From the NCBI GenBank assembly GCA_002224055.1, contig AZLU01000034.1, positions 227,136 to 266,277 on the forward strand: 39,142 nt of DNA, read 5' to 3'. Position 1 is the stretch's first letter. The number at the start of each line of letters is the position of its first letter. The stretch is from Pezizomycotina sp. ARF18. Taxonomy: Eukaryota > Ascomycota. The notes under the pieces were generated by a model. It was not told the DNA's origin and ran no database searches. It saw nothing but the letters and a program-made list of their open reading frames with translations. Positions 1 to 10,699 of this stretch are shown here, in pieces. The position numbers were made by a program, and so were the translations under genes.

Positions 1-819
1 TTTTTTTTTCAATTTTTCAGTAAACATGGCTTAGTATCGGCGTGCTTGAGAAGGAAAAGTCGTCACGTCTTCTGCCTTTGAACGTGTACACAATAATGGC
101 CGCGCTTAAAGTAATAAATCTTTCTTTAATAAAACCAAGGGGATTGATTCCTTAACATTAAGCAGCCTCTCGCACATCAATCGCTGTTGTAAGAAAACGG
201 TTTTAATTCATATGCACAATTCCATTCTGCGGTGAATAAGTATCGAAAGGCTCTCATTAGTATGAGCATTTTAGCTATTTGATTCTAATCAAACACCCGC
301 CATGGAGGGGAGAAAATAAAGGAAGATCGATAGAGAACAAATCCACCGTCCAGCATGGAAATGAAAAAACGTTGCCGCATCCCCAGCGAAAACAAGGATC
401 CGCCCGATTCTTCTCGCGTGACTTCACGAAAGACCAGCTCCGTACTCTTTCCAAAGAAAAATCCCCAAAATACGAAACCTGTTACCCAGTCTTGTGACGC
501 TAAGAGTTTTTGTATTCTCGGTGGGGGAGGTACAGACATAGGCGCATTATAGACCACTAACAACCGACCAAGTTTGACGCCGTAACGCCAGATCGGGGCG
601 TACGCTCCACTTTTTTTCCTGGGAAAAAGAGTGAGGTTGATGGGCTTGTACTCGCGTGATTGATTCGCGATTTATACAAAGCAGACGCCGGATAACACCT
701 TCGAAATTCCCAGATCTTCTCATGAAAGGGATCTCAACAGCAGCAACGGCAACAATACCCAAAACCAATACCCGCGACCCCAAACGCATCAAATCTCACC
801 CACGAACATACCCAAACCC
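1..819. other. Left flank, no supported gene
   Basis: I see no gene I can support here. Open frames on both strands are short, lack matching splice sites and overlap each other. A plus-strand frame at about 724-908 (Gln/Pro/Thr-rich, ending at a GTAAGA-like site) partly lies opposite the last exon of the minus-strand gene that ends at 820 and is probably its antisense shadow. The stretch would be the 3' flank of that gene. Confidence 0.4.
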
Positions 820-1651
820 TCAGGCAGCCGCGATACCACACCCCCCAGCGTATGTCCCTAACCCTCGACCACACAGCTTCACTTCGACAACCGCGACAGA
901 AAACGGACAGGTAAGAGAGGTGCGTACGAAACTTCTTATTACACGCGCAAAAGAGGATACCAGCGACAGCGAGGACGGTCGGAAGCGTGATCTTGATACC
1001 TAAAGCAAAACGAGTTAGAAAGCTTTTCTTTCAAAGTGATGCTGAAAGACAAACTTACACTGCTCCTGCGAACGGTTCCTCGTGCGTATCCGACGGCAGG
1101 AGAGGTTGAAGTGCCCTTCCCGTCTGCGTCGCAGCCGGTCGTCGATGGAGGGTTCGGAGCGTCTGCATGATTGGCGTCTCGGGGGAGACGAAAGCCGTGC
1201 AAGTCGGAGAAGTACTCGGCGGTTGGAGACGGTGAAAACTTCATGCGCGTGCGGGAAGAGAGCAGGGATTTTCGGCGGCGTTGCCGCTATCTTCGGCACC
1301 GATATCGGCTTCTGATGGCAGGGGACCCGAATAAGCCTGCCATGAATGAAAACACCAATTAGCCGAACGGATACGTTTTGGTTTTTTTTTTTTTTTCCCG
1401 TTTGCTTCGTAGTTTGCTAGGATTCCTTCGGGAGGGATTTGACAGTGAAAAAACGCATGGGAACGAAAGATGCTCACGTTCACCTTGGCGATCATGGATT
1501 CGAGGTCTTGTATTTATTCCTGGGCGCGTTCGGGGCTCATGCTTGGCCGTCGTGTTCGAATTGCTGTTCCGCTGGCCAATCTCGAGGCCCGAGGGCTGGC
1601 GCCGGGTGGAGGCAGATTGGGAGGGGCATTAGCGACGCGCTCGCTTGCCAT
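820..1651 (-). CDS. Unrecognised three-exon gene, possible coiled-coil segment
   Basis: I do not recognise this product. The start is the ATG at 1651 (MASERVANAPPNLPPPG), a Pro/Ser/Arg-rich leader followed by the helical stretch IQDLESMIAKV. Exon 1 runs to about 1478 and meets a GTGAGC donor at 1477. The acceptor GGCAG ends at 1337, with a GCTAAT branch about 22 nt before it. Exon 2 (1336-1059) ends at a GTAAGT donor at 1058, and the second intron (59 nt) ends TTTAG at 1000 with branch TTCTAAC. Exon 3 ends at a stop at 820. The last two exons join in frame from a Met at 1244 (121 codons). Two indels, near 1516 and near 1250, must be bridged to join the whole. An alternative exon 3 frame reads like a membrane segment (ITLPTVLAVAGILFCAC), so the exact C terminus is uncertain. 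The splice signals are the strongest evidence. Confidence 0.5.
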
Positions 1652-1996
1652 TTGAAGAAGCTATAGCTGATGGGTCGCGATACTCTCCGATTCTTGAATA
1701 GAGGAGAGAGGTTTTTTCGTATTATAAGCTGGATGTAACTTCGATCGCATTAACCTCGTGGAGAATCTTTCTTTAAAAAGACAGCTAAGCCTATTCTAAT
1801 ATATCTCGATAACTATAATGAAACTGTTAGAATAATGAACCTATACTCCCAGGTGGATTGGAATGAGAGCCTATTATCCTAGTGCTTACCTACATATGTA
1901 CATACCGTGTGTCAGATCAGGCTCTCGATTTCTGTACGGGGTTTTCCCGCAGTATCAAAGTTATTTACTGCAAGCCTAGGCGCGGAACAAGCCCAG

Positions 1997-1997
1997 T

Positions 1998-2032
<35 letters not shown>

Positions 2033-2034
2033 TT
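1997..2034. repeat. (TTTA)n microsatellite
   Basis: About nine uninterrupted copies of TTTA. Similar four-base A/T runs recur at 6161-6252 and 13187-13253, so this is a common simple repeat in this genome. Confidence 0.95.
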
Positions 2035-2305
2035 CCCCCCCTCACAACTATTTAATATTTCTTCCCCGCCCAAGAACCAACTAACCGTCATAGGCTGTCT
2101 CCTGATCCTTTTTTGTTTACGAACCACTCGCGCTCCGGCGAAATAAATAAATAAATACTTACGAAATGAAGGTTGGTCTTTTTCCGCCTATCCATGAAAA
2201 TTGCAATACATACACCGTTTGTATCGTGGGCGGTGTTACTTCAAGCTTTTATTGGCATAACCGCAAATTTACTTGAACGACTTTTTACTTCAAGTTACAT
2301 AGTTT

Positions 2306-2328
2306 AAAAAAAAAAAAAAAAAAAAAAA
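2306..2328. repeat. A homopolymer, 23 bases
   Basis: Run of 23 A residues about 60 bases beyond the 3' end of the minus-strand six-repeat gene. The true length is uncertain given the homopolymer errors elsewhere in the window. Confidence 0.9.
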
Positions 2329-2386
2329 CCAAGGAGCGCAGATAACACAGTCAGATCCCGTAGTTCTGCCGAGCTTTTCTCAATAA

Positions 2387-3240
2387 TCATTTAAGCTCGA
2401 TGGCATAGTTCCCGGAACCGGTGTTATCATGGTACGTGAGCGGACCCTGCGGACACCTCTGCTTCCCGTTCCCGCTGTACCAGAGCAGCTGGCACTTCTT
2501 GCACCAGGACCACTTGTCCTGCATACCCGGGTGCGTGCCCGTCTGGAGCTTGTAATTACCGCTCCCGCCGTGGTCGTGGACGCCGGTTTTCGGACAGGGC
2601 CTAGCGAAGGGCTCCCGCGAACGCGATCCCGTAGCACTTTTTGCACCACCTCCAGTTGTCTTGGCCGGGCGCTGCTTGCTCGTCGTGCGTGAGCGTGTAC
2701 TGCCCGCTGCCCGTGTTAATATGCGCCCCTCCGGCCGTACAGACCGCGTACCCGTCGAAGCACAGCATCATGCACTTGCTGCACCATCGCCACTGGTCCT
2801 GCCCGCCGGCGGGGTTCCCGTCCAGCGAGAGGACGTAGTTGCCGCTGCCGCCGTGGTCGTGATTACCGCCGGCCTGGCACCTGCCCGTGCCGCCGCCCAG
2901 CAGAGCCCCTGGCACTTGTTGCACCAGCGCCAGTTGTCCTGGCCCGGCACACCGCTCTGGTTGTTGCGGATGATGTAGTTGGCGCTGCCCGAGGGGTTGT
3001 GCTTGCCGCCGGACGGGCAGGGGCCGACGTCGGAGCCGCCGGTGTAGGAAAGGCCCTGGCATTTGCTGCACCACTTCCACTTGTCCTGCCCGGACTCGTT
3101 CTCCAGCGGAGGGTGTAGTTGCCGCTATGGGTGTGGTCGTGAACCCCGCCGGCGGCGCAGACTGCGGTACCGAAGTAGATTAGGCCGCTGCACTTGCTGC
3201 ACCAGCGCCAATTCCCTTGCTTCGACTCGCTAGAGGCCAT
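2387..3240 (-). CDS. Six-repeat W-x-W-C-x-K-C protein
   Basis: Intronless gene of about 284 codons made almost wholly of six tandem units of 40-50 residues. Each unit has W-[RKS]-W-C-x-K-C, then about 10-15 residues to a Cys (often CPxGG or CxAGG), then a His and a G-S-[GA]-[NQ]-Y motif. Unit starts are visible as NWRWCSKC, KWKWCSKC, NWRWCNKC, QWRWCSKC, NWRWCKKC and KWSWCKKC. The paired Cys residues suggest a small disulfide or metal-bound fold. I know similar repeats from hypothetical proteins of bacteria and fungi but no established function. There is no signal peptide after the start MASSESKQG. The frame is interrupted at about 3107, 2897 and 2600-2615. Each break is repaired by adding one base to a C or G run, and every repeat then realigns, so I call the gene intact. 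GC content looks high compared with the flanks. Confidence 0.85.
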
Positions 3241-4336
3241 CTCTCCGAAATTCTTTTCTTAATTACGTTTTGTTGTAGAGGGCCAGAAGGACCCTTGCGT
3301 CTTGAAATATATATATATATATATACCGATGAGATAGGATAATGCTGCTCCGGTCCTTACTCTATGATGCAGTAACTTATGAAAGCTAGACCGATATATC
3401 CATAGAGATCTCGCAAGATTTTATCGTAATGTCCATTCCAACAAATCTCCAGCCCAGCTATATATGCTGAAACCGCTCTCCCTGTGGACGCCATTCCTCC
3501 ATTGTCAAGACGACGTCACTCGCCTCACGGTGCATGTTACAATGGAACTTCAGCCGAATCGGACACATGCGTATAAGGACGTCTTTCGCAATTCCCCCCC
3601 CCCCGGCTAGCTACGGATCAACCCCACTAGGATACATCCATGAGCTCGATAGAAAAAAACAACCCCACAACCCCTTGGCCTGTATTGCCCCAGCTCGACA
3701 AAACCCTCAATCTTGGCGAACTTAGGAAGCAAAGCACTAGGGTTGTCTCGGAGACTTTAGCGTAGCGTAAACTATTCAGTAGCTTAGGATTACTGCAAAA
3801 CAAAAGTTCTATCACTTAGCAGATTAGTCGTCGAGGCGTCGACGACACTTCATTTTTAGTGCTTACCGACGATATACCACCTTGCGGGTTCATATCTCCG
3901 AGCTTGCAAGTCCCAATAATTGAGGAGCATTTCCCCATCCAAGTCCAAGAGGCAAGGATTCGTATGAATTGCGGGGGTTGTGGGGATCGCTGGCCGGAAA
4001 TGCACGGAGCAGCCGAACCAATCAGAGGGGTGCTTGCCTTCATAGCTGGATTGGTTTTATTGGTCGTCCTCGTCCTCGGTAGAGAGATCACTCTTTACAT
4101 GAAGGATGGGGGAAAAAGCCAGAGGAATCAGAGGAGAGGAGTCCCGCCCCGATTGCTCTTCAAGTCCATCCCTCGCAAGCTTTATCCGTTTCTTAGTCGA
4201 ACGTTTCAAGCCATAAACCTAAGAGATCCCTCGATACATATTGTACTTCCTCGTCACCAAGTAGTTCTTGAACCTGTAGGTCGCCGACGTGGGGGTCGGA
4301 GGTGTAAAGCGTGCGGTAGGCTGCCGGCATTAACCT
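3241..4336. other. Intergenic, one doubtful short frame
   Basis: Promoter-side DNA of the six-repeat gene (minus strand, upstream of 3240), with an AT dinucleotide run at 3307-3325 and a C run near 3596-3604. The long plus-strand open frame beginning at 3859 continues antisense over the next gene and has no family features. I support no gene here beyond the short candidate at 3640-3765. Confidence 0.5.
3640..3765 (+). CDS. Possible short ORF, 41 aa
   Basis: An ATG frame starting MSSIEKNNPTTPWPVLPQL and ending TRVVSETLA. The composition is protein-like (hydrophilic, Pro- and Ser-containing), but there is no recognisable domain, no clear splice donor and no homologue that I know. It could be a first exon, a micro-protein or chance. 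Confidence 0.2.
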   Translation: MSSIEKNNPTTPWPVLPQLDKTLNLGELRKQSTRVVSETLA

Positions 4337-4919
4337 TCACTCCTGCCGGGTGCAATCCAGGAGGATTGCAGCCTTTTCAATGTTGCTCAGCTTTGCTGGG
4401 CGGGCTGCGGCCGAGGCAGCGAGGATCTGAGCGAAAGTGCGGGGTTGGGGAGGAGTGGTGTCAAGATCCGGGATCTCGCCTGCATCTTCGTTTCGGCAGC
4501 GGCGGCGGCGGCAGTGGATGCGGTAGGTTGGGGAGGATGAGGAGAGGAGGAGGTTTGAAGTTTGCGCGGTCGAGCTCGGTGGGGCGGTTGACGGGGGAGG
4601 TCCGAAAGCGCCAAGGTGAGGCTTTGCCGCTTGGGGGCACCTGTCGAGACGGAGGGTGCGGGGAGGTCGTCGGAGCCAGTGGAGCGTGCGTAGCAGAAGC
4701 GGGGCTGGGCAACGGGTCCTTGTCGGCGCTGGCAGAGGTGGTAGCGGCTGACAGCTTCGGCGGCGCGCTAGATCCCGTGTCACTCGTCTTCTGGCGCTTC
4801 GGCGCCCTCTCGGTATCCCTCTCCTTGTCGGCTTTCCCGTCTTCATCGTCACCGTCATACCCCGGCGCCTTATCCCCTCCCTGTACGCGGGCGTGTTTCG
4901 CGCTTGACGCCCCTGTCAT
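4337..4919 (-). CDS. Disordered Pro/Ser/Lys-rich protein, probably nuclear
   Basis: The start at 4919 (MTGASSAKHARVQGG) opens an acidic-basic low-complexity region with a likely nuclear localisation signal (APKRQKTSD). A long Pro/Ser/Thr segment follows (PLPSPASATHAPLAPTTSP), then a short ordered-looking C terminus (TFAQILAASAAARPAKL, then NIEKAAILLDCTRQE) ending at 4337. The first frame stops at 4461 after a run of Pro codons, while the C-terminal part lies in a second frame, so at least one indel lies between about 4450 and 4560. The third frame is also open over part of this stretch (Pro/Ala-rich), so two indels are possible. About 190 residues in all. I do not recognise a family. Confidence 0.55.
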
Positions 4920-5178
4920 CGTCCCATTTGACGAAGACGTCCACGCACATCCTGTTCTTTAAAAAAGAAAAAAAAGAAAAAAAGGTCAGTTAAGGTAACC
5001 AAAGAAATGTTCCAAGATGATGCAAAAACACCGATTATGTTGAACACCGAACAAGCCCTATGGCAGAGAAGCATAAAGATAGCTCGCGTGTGTGAAATCA
5101 ACAGAAACGAGAAGGAACCAATACATATCACAGTAAAAGGTTTCTTGGAGAAAGAATATCCGTGTCTTCCCAGAATAA

Positions 5179-5406
5179 AACAAACAGTCAGTATTCCTCG
5201 AACACCCTCTTCACTCTTCCTCAAATACACTCCTCTTCGAACTTCAAAAACGCCCTTCTTCCACAAGATCACCATCATCGATTCAAACGGCTTCCTCTTA
5301 TCCGAAGAAAAGAGAAAAAACTCCCGTAGCCATCACGAATATACAACGGTCCGAAGTGTCTCGCTCCTCTGCGCCGGCGACGAAGTCGAGGCGGCGGAAC
5401 CCGCAG
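5179..5406 (+). CDS. Possible exon, Ser/Lys/Arg-rich
   Basis: An open plus-strand frame of about 76 codons, bounded on the left by a TAA at 5176 and ending CGCAG at a GTAAATG donor-like site (5407). The residues are Ser/Pro/Lys-rich with a basic patch (SSYPKKREKTP) and a basic end (KSRRRNPQ), as in many fungal nuclear proteins. I cannot identify the start exon or the acceptor with certainty, and no domain is visible. It may be chance. Confidence 0.2.
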
Positions 5407-5432
5407 GTAAATGCTCGCCCTGGGGTTGGCCT

Positions 5433-5916
5433 TCAAGGTTGATCAGGGGACCAGTTCTCGCATTGAAATAGGATTGAGACCCACCGGCAAACATCTCCCG
5501 TAGTTGAATACGGAATGAAATTTATCCCAGCGCCCGTGTATACCGCTTGCCGTTGAGGGCTGTTGATGACTTCATACATAGGTGATTTCTTCCCCCCCTT
5601 CCCAAAACGAACTACTGCAGGTTCAGAAACACTTCTCGAATCCATCGTCACACACATACCCTTTTCTGTTTTCTCCGCGCTCCTTGTTTTTGATTTTATG
5701 ATGTTCTGGGGGAGGAAAGTCATTCGGGGGATTACCCCGCGGTTCTCCAAGACGTTGCGAGGATTCTGCATCCCCGGCGTAACCATCGCTCCCAGCAATA
5801 TGTATTTACGGATGTATTTAGTATACTCCTTCATCGAGTGCCTCAGCCTTCAGCTGCGTCGCTCGCGGTAAGCCCTCCAGCCACGGGCGCGGCATTAAGA
5901 ATGGCGGCGGCGCCAT
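5433..5916 (-). CDS. Small protein, possibly mitochondrial, frameshifted
   Basis: From the ATG at 5916, after a CT-rich leader, the frame reads MAPPPFLMPRPWLEGLP and stops at 5818. A one-base shift near 5834 continues it as MKEYTKYIRKYILLGAMVTP and beyond. Together these resemble a small organelle protein: a Pro-rich N terminus, a basic amphipathic helix and a hydrophobic stretch (YILLGAMVTPGM). The second frame stays open to 5433, but the part after about 5750 is less convincing and may contain an intron (GGTAATC occurs after VLENRG). I do not recognise the family. The break at about 5830 is not at a long homopolymer, unlike most others in the window, so the join is an inference. Confidence 0.4.
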
Positions 5917-7885
5917 TGCAACGGTGGTTAATGGTGGTGAAGTTTTTAGTAGCTAGTGATTGGATTTGAAACAAGCAAGTTAGATTCAAGCAGGAAGAAC
6001 ACCAAAAGAGATGCGTGAGTATGATTTCCGACGGGCTACAGGCGAACAGAACCGAGGTATCTGGACTTAGCGTGTATATGTATATTGATCGCGATGTTCT
6101 TTTGTAACCTGCTGTGATTGCTTTTTACTCCCAATGGTGCTTATTGATAGGTAGAGAGAAAATAAATAAATAAATAAAATAATAAAATAATAATAAATAA
6201 TAAAGAAAATAACCAAGCAAAATAAAAAAATAAAAAAATAAAAATGACCAAGCAAAAATTAAGTTAAAAATCTTCCCCTCAATCGGTTTTGCTACCCACA
6301 ACCAAAACCTCACCAATATCATATCATCAATCAAACGTTTGTCGTGTTTACTGCAAACGAATACTACAAACGATCGTATCAAACGTTAAAGACCTCGGTT
6401 CTGCGTAAGTCTGTGCTTCCTCCCACGCGTCTATCTGTTTCTTTCTTTGATGCTCTCTCCTTAGACCTCATATCATTTCCGTTTCGTTGTGTTCATACTT
6501 TTCTCTCCCATCCTTTCTTTCGTTACGTTATGACATACAAACTCGAAGATCAAGGAAAAGCTTTTGTTATTAGAAAGCAATAATTAAAATACGCATTTAA
6601 GCAATAAAAGGACTTCAATTGTAACACGGGGAGCAGAGGTGGATCAGATCATATCAAAAGTATAGTTAAGAATTGGCACTTAAAGCGATAAATATAAACA
6701 TTACGAGGGACGGCTGTAAAAAGAAGAAATATAATTAAACAGAAAAGAAAACTATCTAACTATGGTAAGCTCAACAAACTTGTGGATCTGTGGATGAACG
6801 AATATTCGGGACGATTCTCGAGGGGTAAATACGCATGGTGTTGCTTTTGCACTTTCTAGAGCTGCTGCTAAGCGGGCGTCACTTTACATTCGCCGCTTTG
6901 TGTGCGCTCGTCTACCACTATGGCTGGCAGGGGAAGAGGATAGCAGTGCGGGTGTTTGGTGAGGTTCTATCTTATCTTCGGATTTTTTAGGACTCACCGG
7001 GACTAGCCTAGAAGATGTCCTTTTTTCCATGTTCGACTCTCCGCTTTTTCTACCTACGACCTTCGTGTGGCATCGCAGTCTAATCAATCATTCATGTTTT
7101 GCCTGGCCCGGCGTTTCGCTCCCTTGGAGCGGTTGTCTGCTTACATCGTATTTGCATTCGGAGCAATGCGCTTCCTTCATTACTTTTTCATTCATAGTGT
7201 CACCCTCCGAATATCTACCTCGGACGATATCTTTGGTCTTCTTAGTTTTTGCTCATCAAGTAAACTAACTCTTTACTCCAATTCCTCTTCTCTCTCTTTT
7301 TTTTTTCATTTTTTTTTCATTTTTTTCATTTTTCACAGTTCCGCCGTAACTCCAGGCCTTAGCTAAATCCTAGCAATTCCAGCGCTACGCATGCGTCCAC
7401 AGCGGTCGTTGACGAAAGCGCGACCGCACCCGAACGTATTGCGGAACTATGTTGAGTAACTTATACTGTTAGAAATACCGTTACATGTTCTGGGTGACGC
7501 CTGAGAAATTAGGTACTTCAAGAATACGCTTTGGCGTAAACCAGTTTACATCAACCTTGGACAAATTAACACTGGAGCCACACGCTATTATGCGAGAAAC
7601 AACTACATATACCGCGGTCATGACGTTTAAAGAGGAGCTAAGTTTAATGGAATATATGTACCATGAGTACAGGTATTTTACTCATATGTCTCGCCGTATT
7701 TAAAATCGCAAATTTGCGTAGCTGTGTGAGTATATTCAATTTAAGGTATAGCATACTGAAATCCATCCGTAAAAATCTCAGAGGTAAATTTGAGGACAAA
7801 ATATACATGACAGGTCCGGGTCAGATCCCAGCTAGTTTTTTTATTAGACGTACAGTCCGAAGGTACTGTACGACCTCATCATCTA
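5917..7885. other. Intergenic, AT-rich, no supported gene
   Basis: Almost 2 kb between the small minus-strand gene and the ankyrin gene end. It includes an A/T low-complexity stretch (6161-6252) and T-rich tracts near 7290-7330. Short frames at 6884-7030 (minus, MEKRTSSRLVPVSPKK) and 7093-7198 (minus, with a CSEC motif) look weakly protein-like but lack a start, splice signals or homology that I can defend. Confidence 0.5.
6161..6252. repeat. AAT/AAAT low-complexity tract
   Basis: Mixed (AAAT)n and (AAT)n runs. The minus-strand open frames over this tract (Phe/Leu/Tyr/Ile-rich) are produced by the simple repeat and are not genes. Confidence 0.9.
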
Positions 7886-8617
7886 TCACCTTTTCTGAGA
7901 AGAGCGCTTCTCCGCTTTTTCCAATCCTTGTTCGACTTCAGCGGTTTGTTCAGGGTGATCGCACCAGGAATCAAGCACGAATTTGACTGCGAGCGGCATC
8001 TGCGAGTCTACCATTTGTAAATCTTCTGATTCCTGGTCAAGAAGCCAGTGTAAAGACTGTTTCCCTCTTTATCTCTCACGAACGCATTTGCCCCCGCGGA
8101 AACTAATTCCACGATCGCAGCCGCAGTATATATATATGCTTTAACTTTACAGGCCAGAAGCAAGGCAGTGTCGCCGTTAGAATCCCTGATTTCTAGAAGT
8201 CGAGTTGATCAGATAGCTGCTGCTGCGCAACTAAGAGCAACTTTACACCCTCTGTCGTCTCCTTGACCCCCTTGCTAGCGAATATTAATGGTGTTTGAAG
8301 ATCAGATTCCGCTAAATTAATTTCTGCTCCCGCTGCTATAAGTTTTGGAATTGTGTGGACACCGTCCGAATTTGATGCAGCCATATGTAGCGGAGTCTGT
8401 AGGGCCGTATTCAGAAATTTCGAATCTTGGCCACAAGACGTTCTTTCACTGTTAAATGGCGGAGACAGTTGCAAGGTTTTTATCGGGGGTTTCATCAGAA
8501 TATTCGTCAGTCTTGGTCAACTGTTTTTGAGTCGGGTATTTGCGTGTCGGACCCAAAACCAAGCCCTTCCCTCGGCGATTTGGGCGACAGATCATCCAGC
8601 CTACCTAAGCTAGCCAT
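7886..8617 (-). CDS. Ankyrin-repeat protein
   Basis: About 240 residues. The start at 8617 (MASLGRLDDLSPKSPREG) leads a disordered N terminus, followed by ankyrin repeats. The clearest are LQTPLHMAASNSDGVHTI with LIAAGAEINLAE, LQTPLIFASKGVKETTEG with VKLLLVA, DSNGDTALLLACKVKA with IVELVSAGANAFVRD, and a closing KEGNSLLHWLLDQ. The C terminus is a charged tail (EKAEKRSSQKR) ending at 7886. Ankyrin arrays bind other proteins; no partner domain is visible. The frame breaks near 8525-8460, at about 8195 and at about 8052. The last is repaired by one extra T in a T run, which yields the canonical GNSLLHWLL. The repeats stay in register after each repair, so it looks functional. No intron is needed. 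Confidence 0.8.
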
Positions 8618-8924
8618 AGCTTGCCACTACTAAGACAGCTGGCGAAACTTATGACTGTTCCACAGCTGATGGTGTTTTTGCAGAAACCAGCTGAACAGAA
8701 AAAACCCGGGAAACCGCTCCTCTGCGTATACCTACATTTTTTCAGCTTCCATCTGCATGTAGGAATGTTTATATAAAGGCCTTTCTTCTCCATATTATAT
8801 CTCTTAGTACACGTTGAAAGAAGAAAAAAGTGCTGTAATCACGGTCACATCAAACCATCTGCGCAATTCTCGAACAAATTTTAACGACTACCGGAAAAAA
8901 AGAAAAAGCATTTGCATTCTAATA
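8618..8924. other. Divergent intergenic region
   Basis: Shared upstream region of the minus-strand ankyrin gene and the plus-strand F-box-like gene. The two genes are transcribed away from each other across about 300 bases. I see no additional gene. Confidence 0.6.
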
Positions 8925-8979
8925 ATGGGGAACTTCTCGGACCTCCCCTCCCGAACGAGATTATATTAAGGGTAATCTT

Positions 8980-9010
<31 letters not shown>

Positions 9011-10699
9011 CTTTACATTTTGTTTCATTGCTTTCCCTCGGTGTCCTATTTCGAGGGGTTAGTCCAGCTAACCATTACTCTGAATAACTCACAGATCGTG
9101 AAAAAATGCAGCTTCAACGACCCCAACGACTCTGCCTGGAAAAAGAAGTACCAATATCCCGGCCGGTACTTCAAGCCCGAGAGCGACAGCACTTACGGCT
9201 TCGATAGGGAAAACGCTATTCTCCCTAAGTTTAACGTGTAAATCGCTACGCGACGTATTATTCTTCGAACTATTCCGTTTTCTTAAGGTCCGGACGCCGC
9301 TGGAAAAGGCGGAGGAGCAAATAAATGCTCCGGAGGAGTGCGGCGCGTTGAGGCACGTGAGGATGCTGTCGCTGGGTTCGGCGTCGTTACTGGAGGCGGA
9401 GTATTTGGAGAAAAAGAAGGCGGAAGAATTTGGTATATATGGCTCTTCCGACCTTTGCTCCCTTTGTTTCTATCTATTTACCTGTTATTTTTATGTTAGG
9501 TTGGCCGAAGGAGTACCATAACTTCCGCAAGCGCGGCCCGTTTTCGACGAGGGCGCCGACTTCGAAGCCGAAGCGGCGAAGATACTAAGCCGCGGCCCGG
9601 TGCAGAAGATTTCCATCGAATCCCCCGGGGCCCCCGGAAAAATCTGCTGCGGACTCTATTCTCCGCCGTTGCACCGAAGCTGAGGGAGCTGGTTCTCCAC
9701 GGCGGTCAAGCTGGCGGCCAACAGCAGTTTACGGCCAGCGACACGGCCAGCCTCCTCGAATGCTACGAACAGTCCTTCCTCCGCTTCATCGCCGCGGCTG
9801 GTTACGACGCCGGTAACTCCTTCCCCAGTTTAAAAACTCTGCGGTTGCGCTTCGAGGGCTTCGAAACGGCGCGGTATTTATTCCACCCGCTCGCATCGCA
9901 GGGAAAAGGCGGCTGGGCGCTGGCGTCGGCCGAAACCGTAGACCTAGAATCGCAGTTCCCCTCGTCGGCAACACGTTCATCGACCACCAGGCCGGCTCCG
10001 GCGCCAACCCGTTCAACTACAACAACTGGGTGGTGCAAGTAGCCACCCTCGTCTCCGACGCGTGGAAAGGTCGCGAGAATGGAAAGGGTTCGAGGTCGTT
10101 CTCGATGTACGTGCAGAACACCTACCACAGCGACCTCTCCCCTCTCCGGGTCCCCTTCCGGCAATGGAAGGTCTGGCGGCGCTGTGCATACTAGAGTTAC
10201 CCGTCATGGCCGGTAGCCTCGAAACAGCCCTCTCTGCCTCTCCGGGTTTGAAGAAGCTACGGTTGAGGAACGTACAGTACACATAGAAGTACCGGAGCCA
10301 CCTGATGAGCCCGAATCGATGAGGAAGTTCAATAATTACGGCGCGAGGTGGAACGATTGGGGCAAGTTCTTTGACGCCTGCAGGTCGTCTTGTCGCGAGT
10401 TAGACGAGGTCGAGCTTGATAACCTGGCGCTGTTCCAGAAGGGGCTTTTATGTTGCAGTTCGGGGATAACGATAAGGATCCGCAGAAGGTGTACTCGAGG
10501 GAGTGCGGCGTCGAGGGGATGTACTGTGGTCTTTGAACAGGGAGGATTTTGTAGCTCTGAGCAAGTTGCTAACGGAGGTGCTGGAGAGGAGGAGGGAAAA
10601 TTACTGGAGAGAGGAATGGATGCAGAAGGGGACGAGGTATACCGGAGGCTGATGCAAGATCTGACGTTCGTGCCTCAACCCCCTACAGTTCGCTCGTAG
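8925..10699 (+). CDS. F-box-like / LRR-like protein, multi-exon, frameshifted
   Basis: The first exon encodes MGNFSDLP and then PNEIILR, matching the start of fungal F-box motifs (LPNEILLRI). Introns: 8972-9094 (GTAATC to CACAG, containing a long T run), probably 9236-9287 (GTGTAA to TTAAG), and 9433-9499 (GTATAT to GTTAG), after which the frame continues FGWPKEYHNFRKR. The body has leucine-rich segments typical of such proteins: APKLRELVLHGG, FPSLKTLRLRFEGFE, SPGLKKLRLRNV, and the C-terminal WNDWGKFFDACRSSCRELD, which many fungal F-box proteins resemble. The end, with ENYWREEWMQKGTRY, lies near 10699. At least six single-base breaks (about 8950, 9540, 9640, 9955, 10165, 10450 and near 10530-10640) must be bridged. 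F-box proteins are substrate receptors of SCF ubiquitin ligases; that role is inferred here. The F-box itself is short and split by the first intron, so the family call is moderate. Confidence 0.6.

Larger units (their letters stand above)
1652..2386. other. Intergenic, low complexity
   Basis: This is the upstream region of the minus-strand gene ending at 820 and the downstream region of the repeat-protein gene. I see only low-complexity DNA: a TTTA microsatellite, a short AAAT run near 2141-2156 and a 23-base A run. No coding frame or RNA gene is supported. Confidence 0.6.

Noticed and set aside
724-908. Plus-strand Gln/Pro/Thr-rich frame ending at a GTAAGA-like donor
   Set aside because: It partly lies opposite exon 3 of the minus-strand gene, which has two matched introns; no start codon or acceptor fits.
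2387-3240. Treating the six-repeat gene as a pseudogene
   Set aside because: All breaks are one-base gaps, mostly at C/G runs, and every repeat realigns after repair, which is unlikely for a decaying gene.
3859-4962. 367-residue plus-strand open frame
   Set aside because: Much of it is antisense to the minus-strand Pro/Ser-rich gene and is Gly/Arg-rich as expected for a GC-rich shadow.
7093-7198. Minus-strand 35-codon frame with CSEC motif and a GTAAGC site
   Set aside because: No second exon continues it in a sensible frame and no homologue is known; too short to support.
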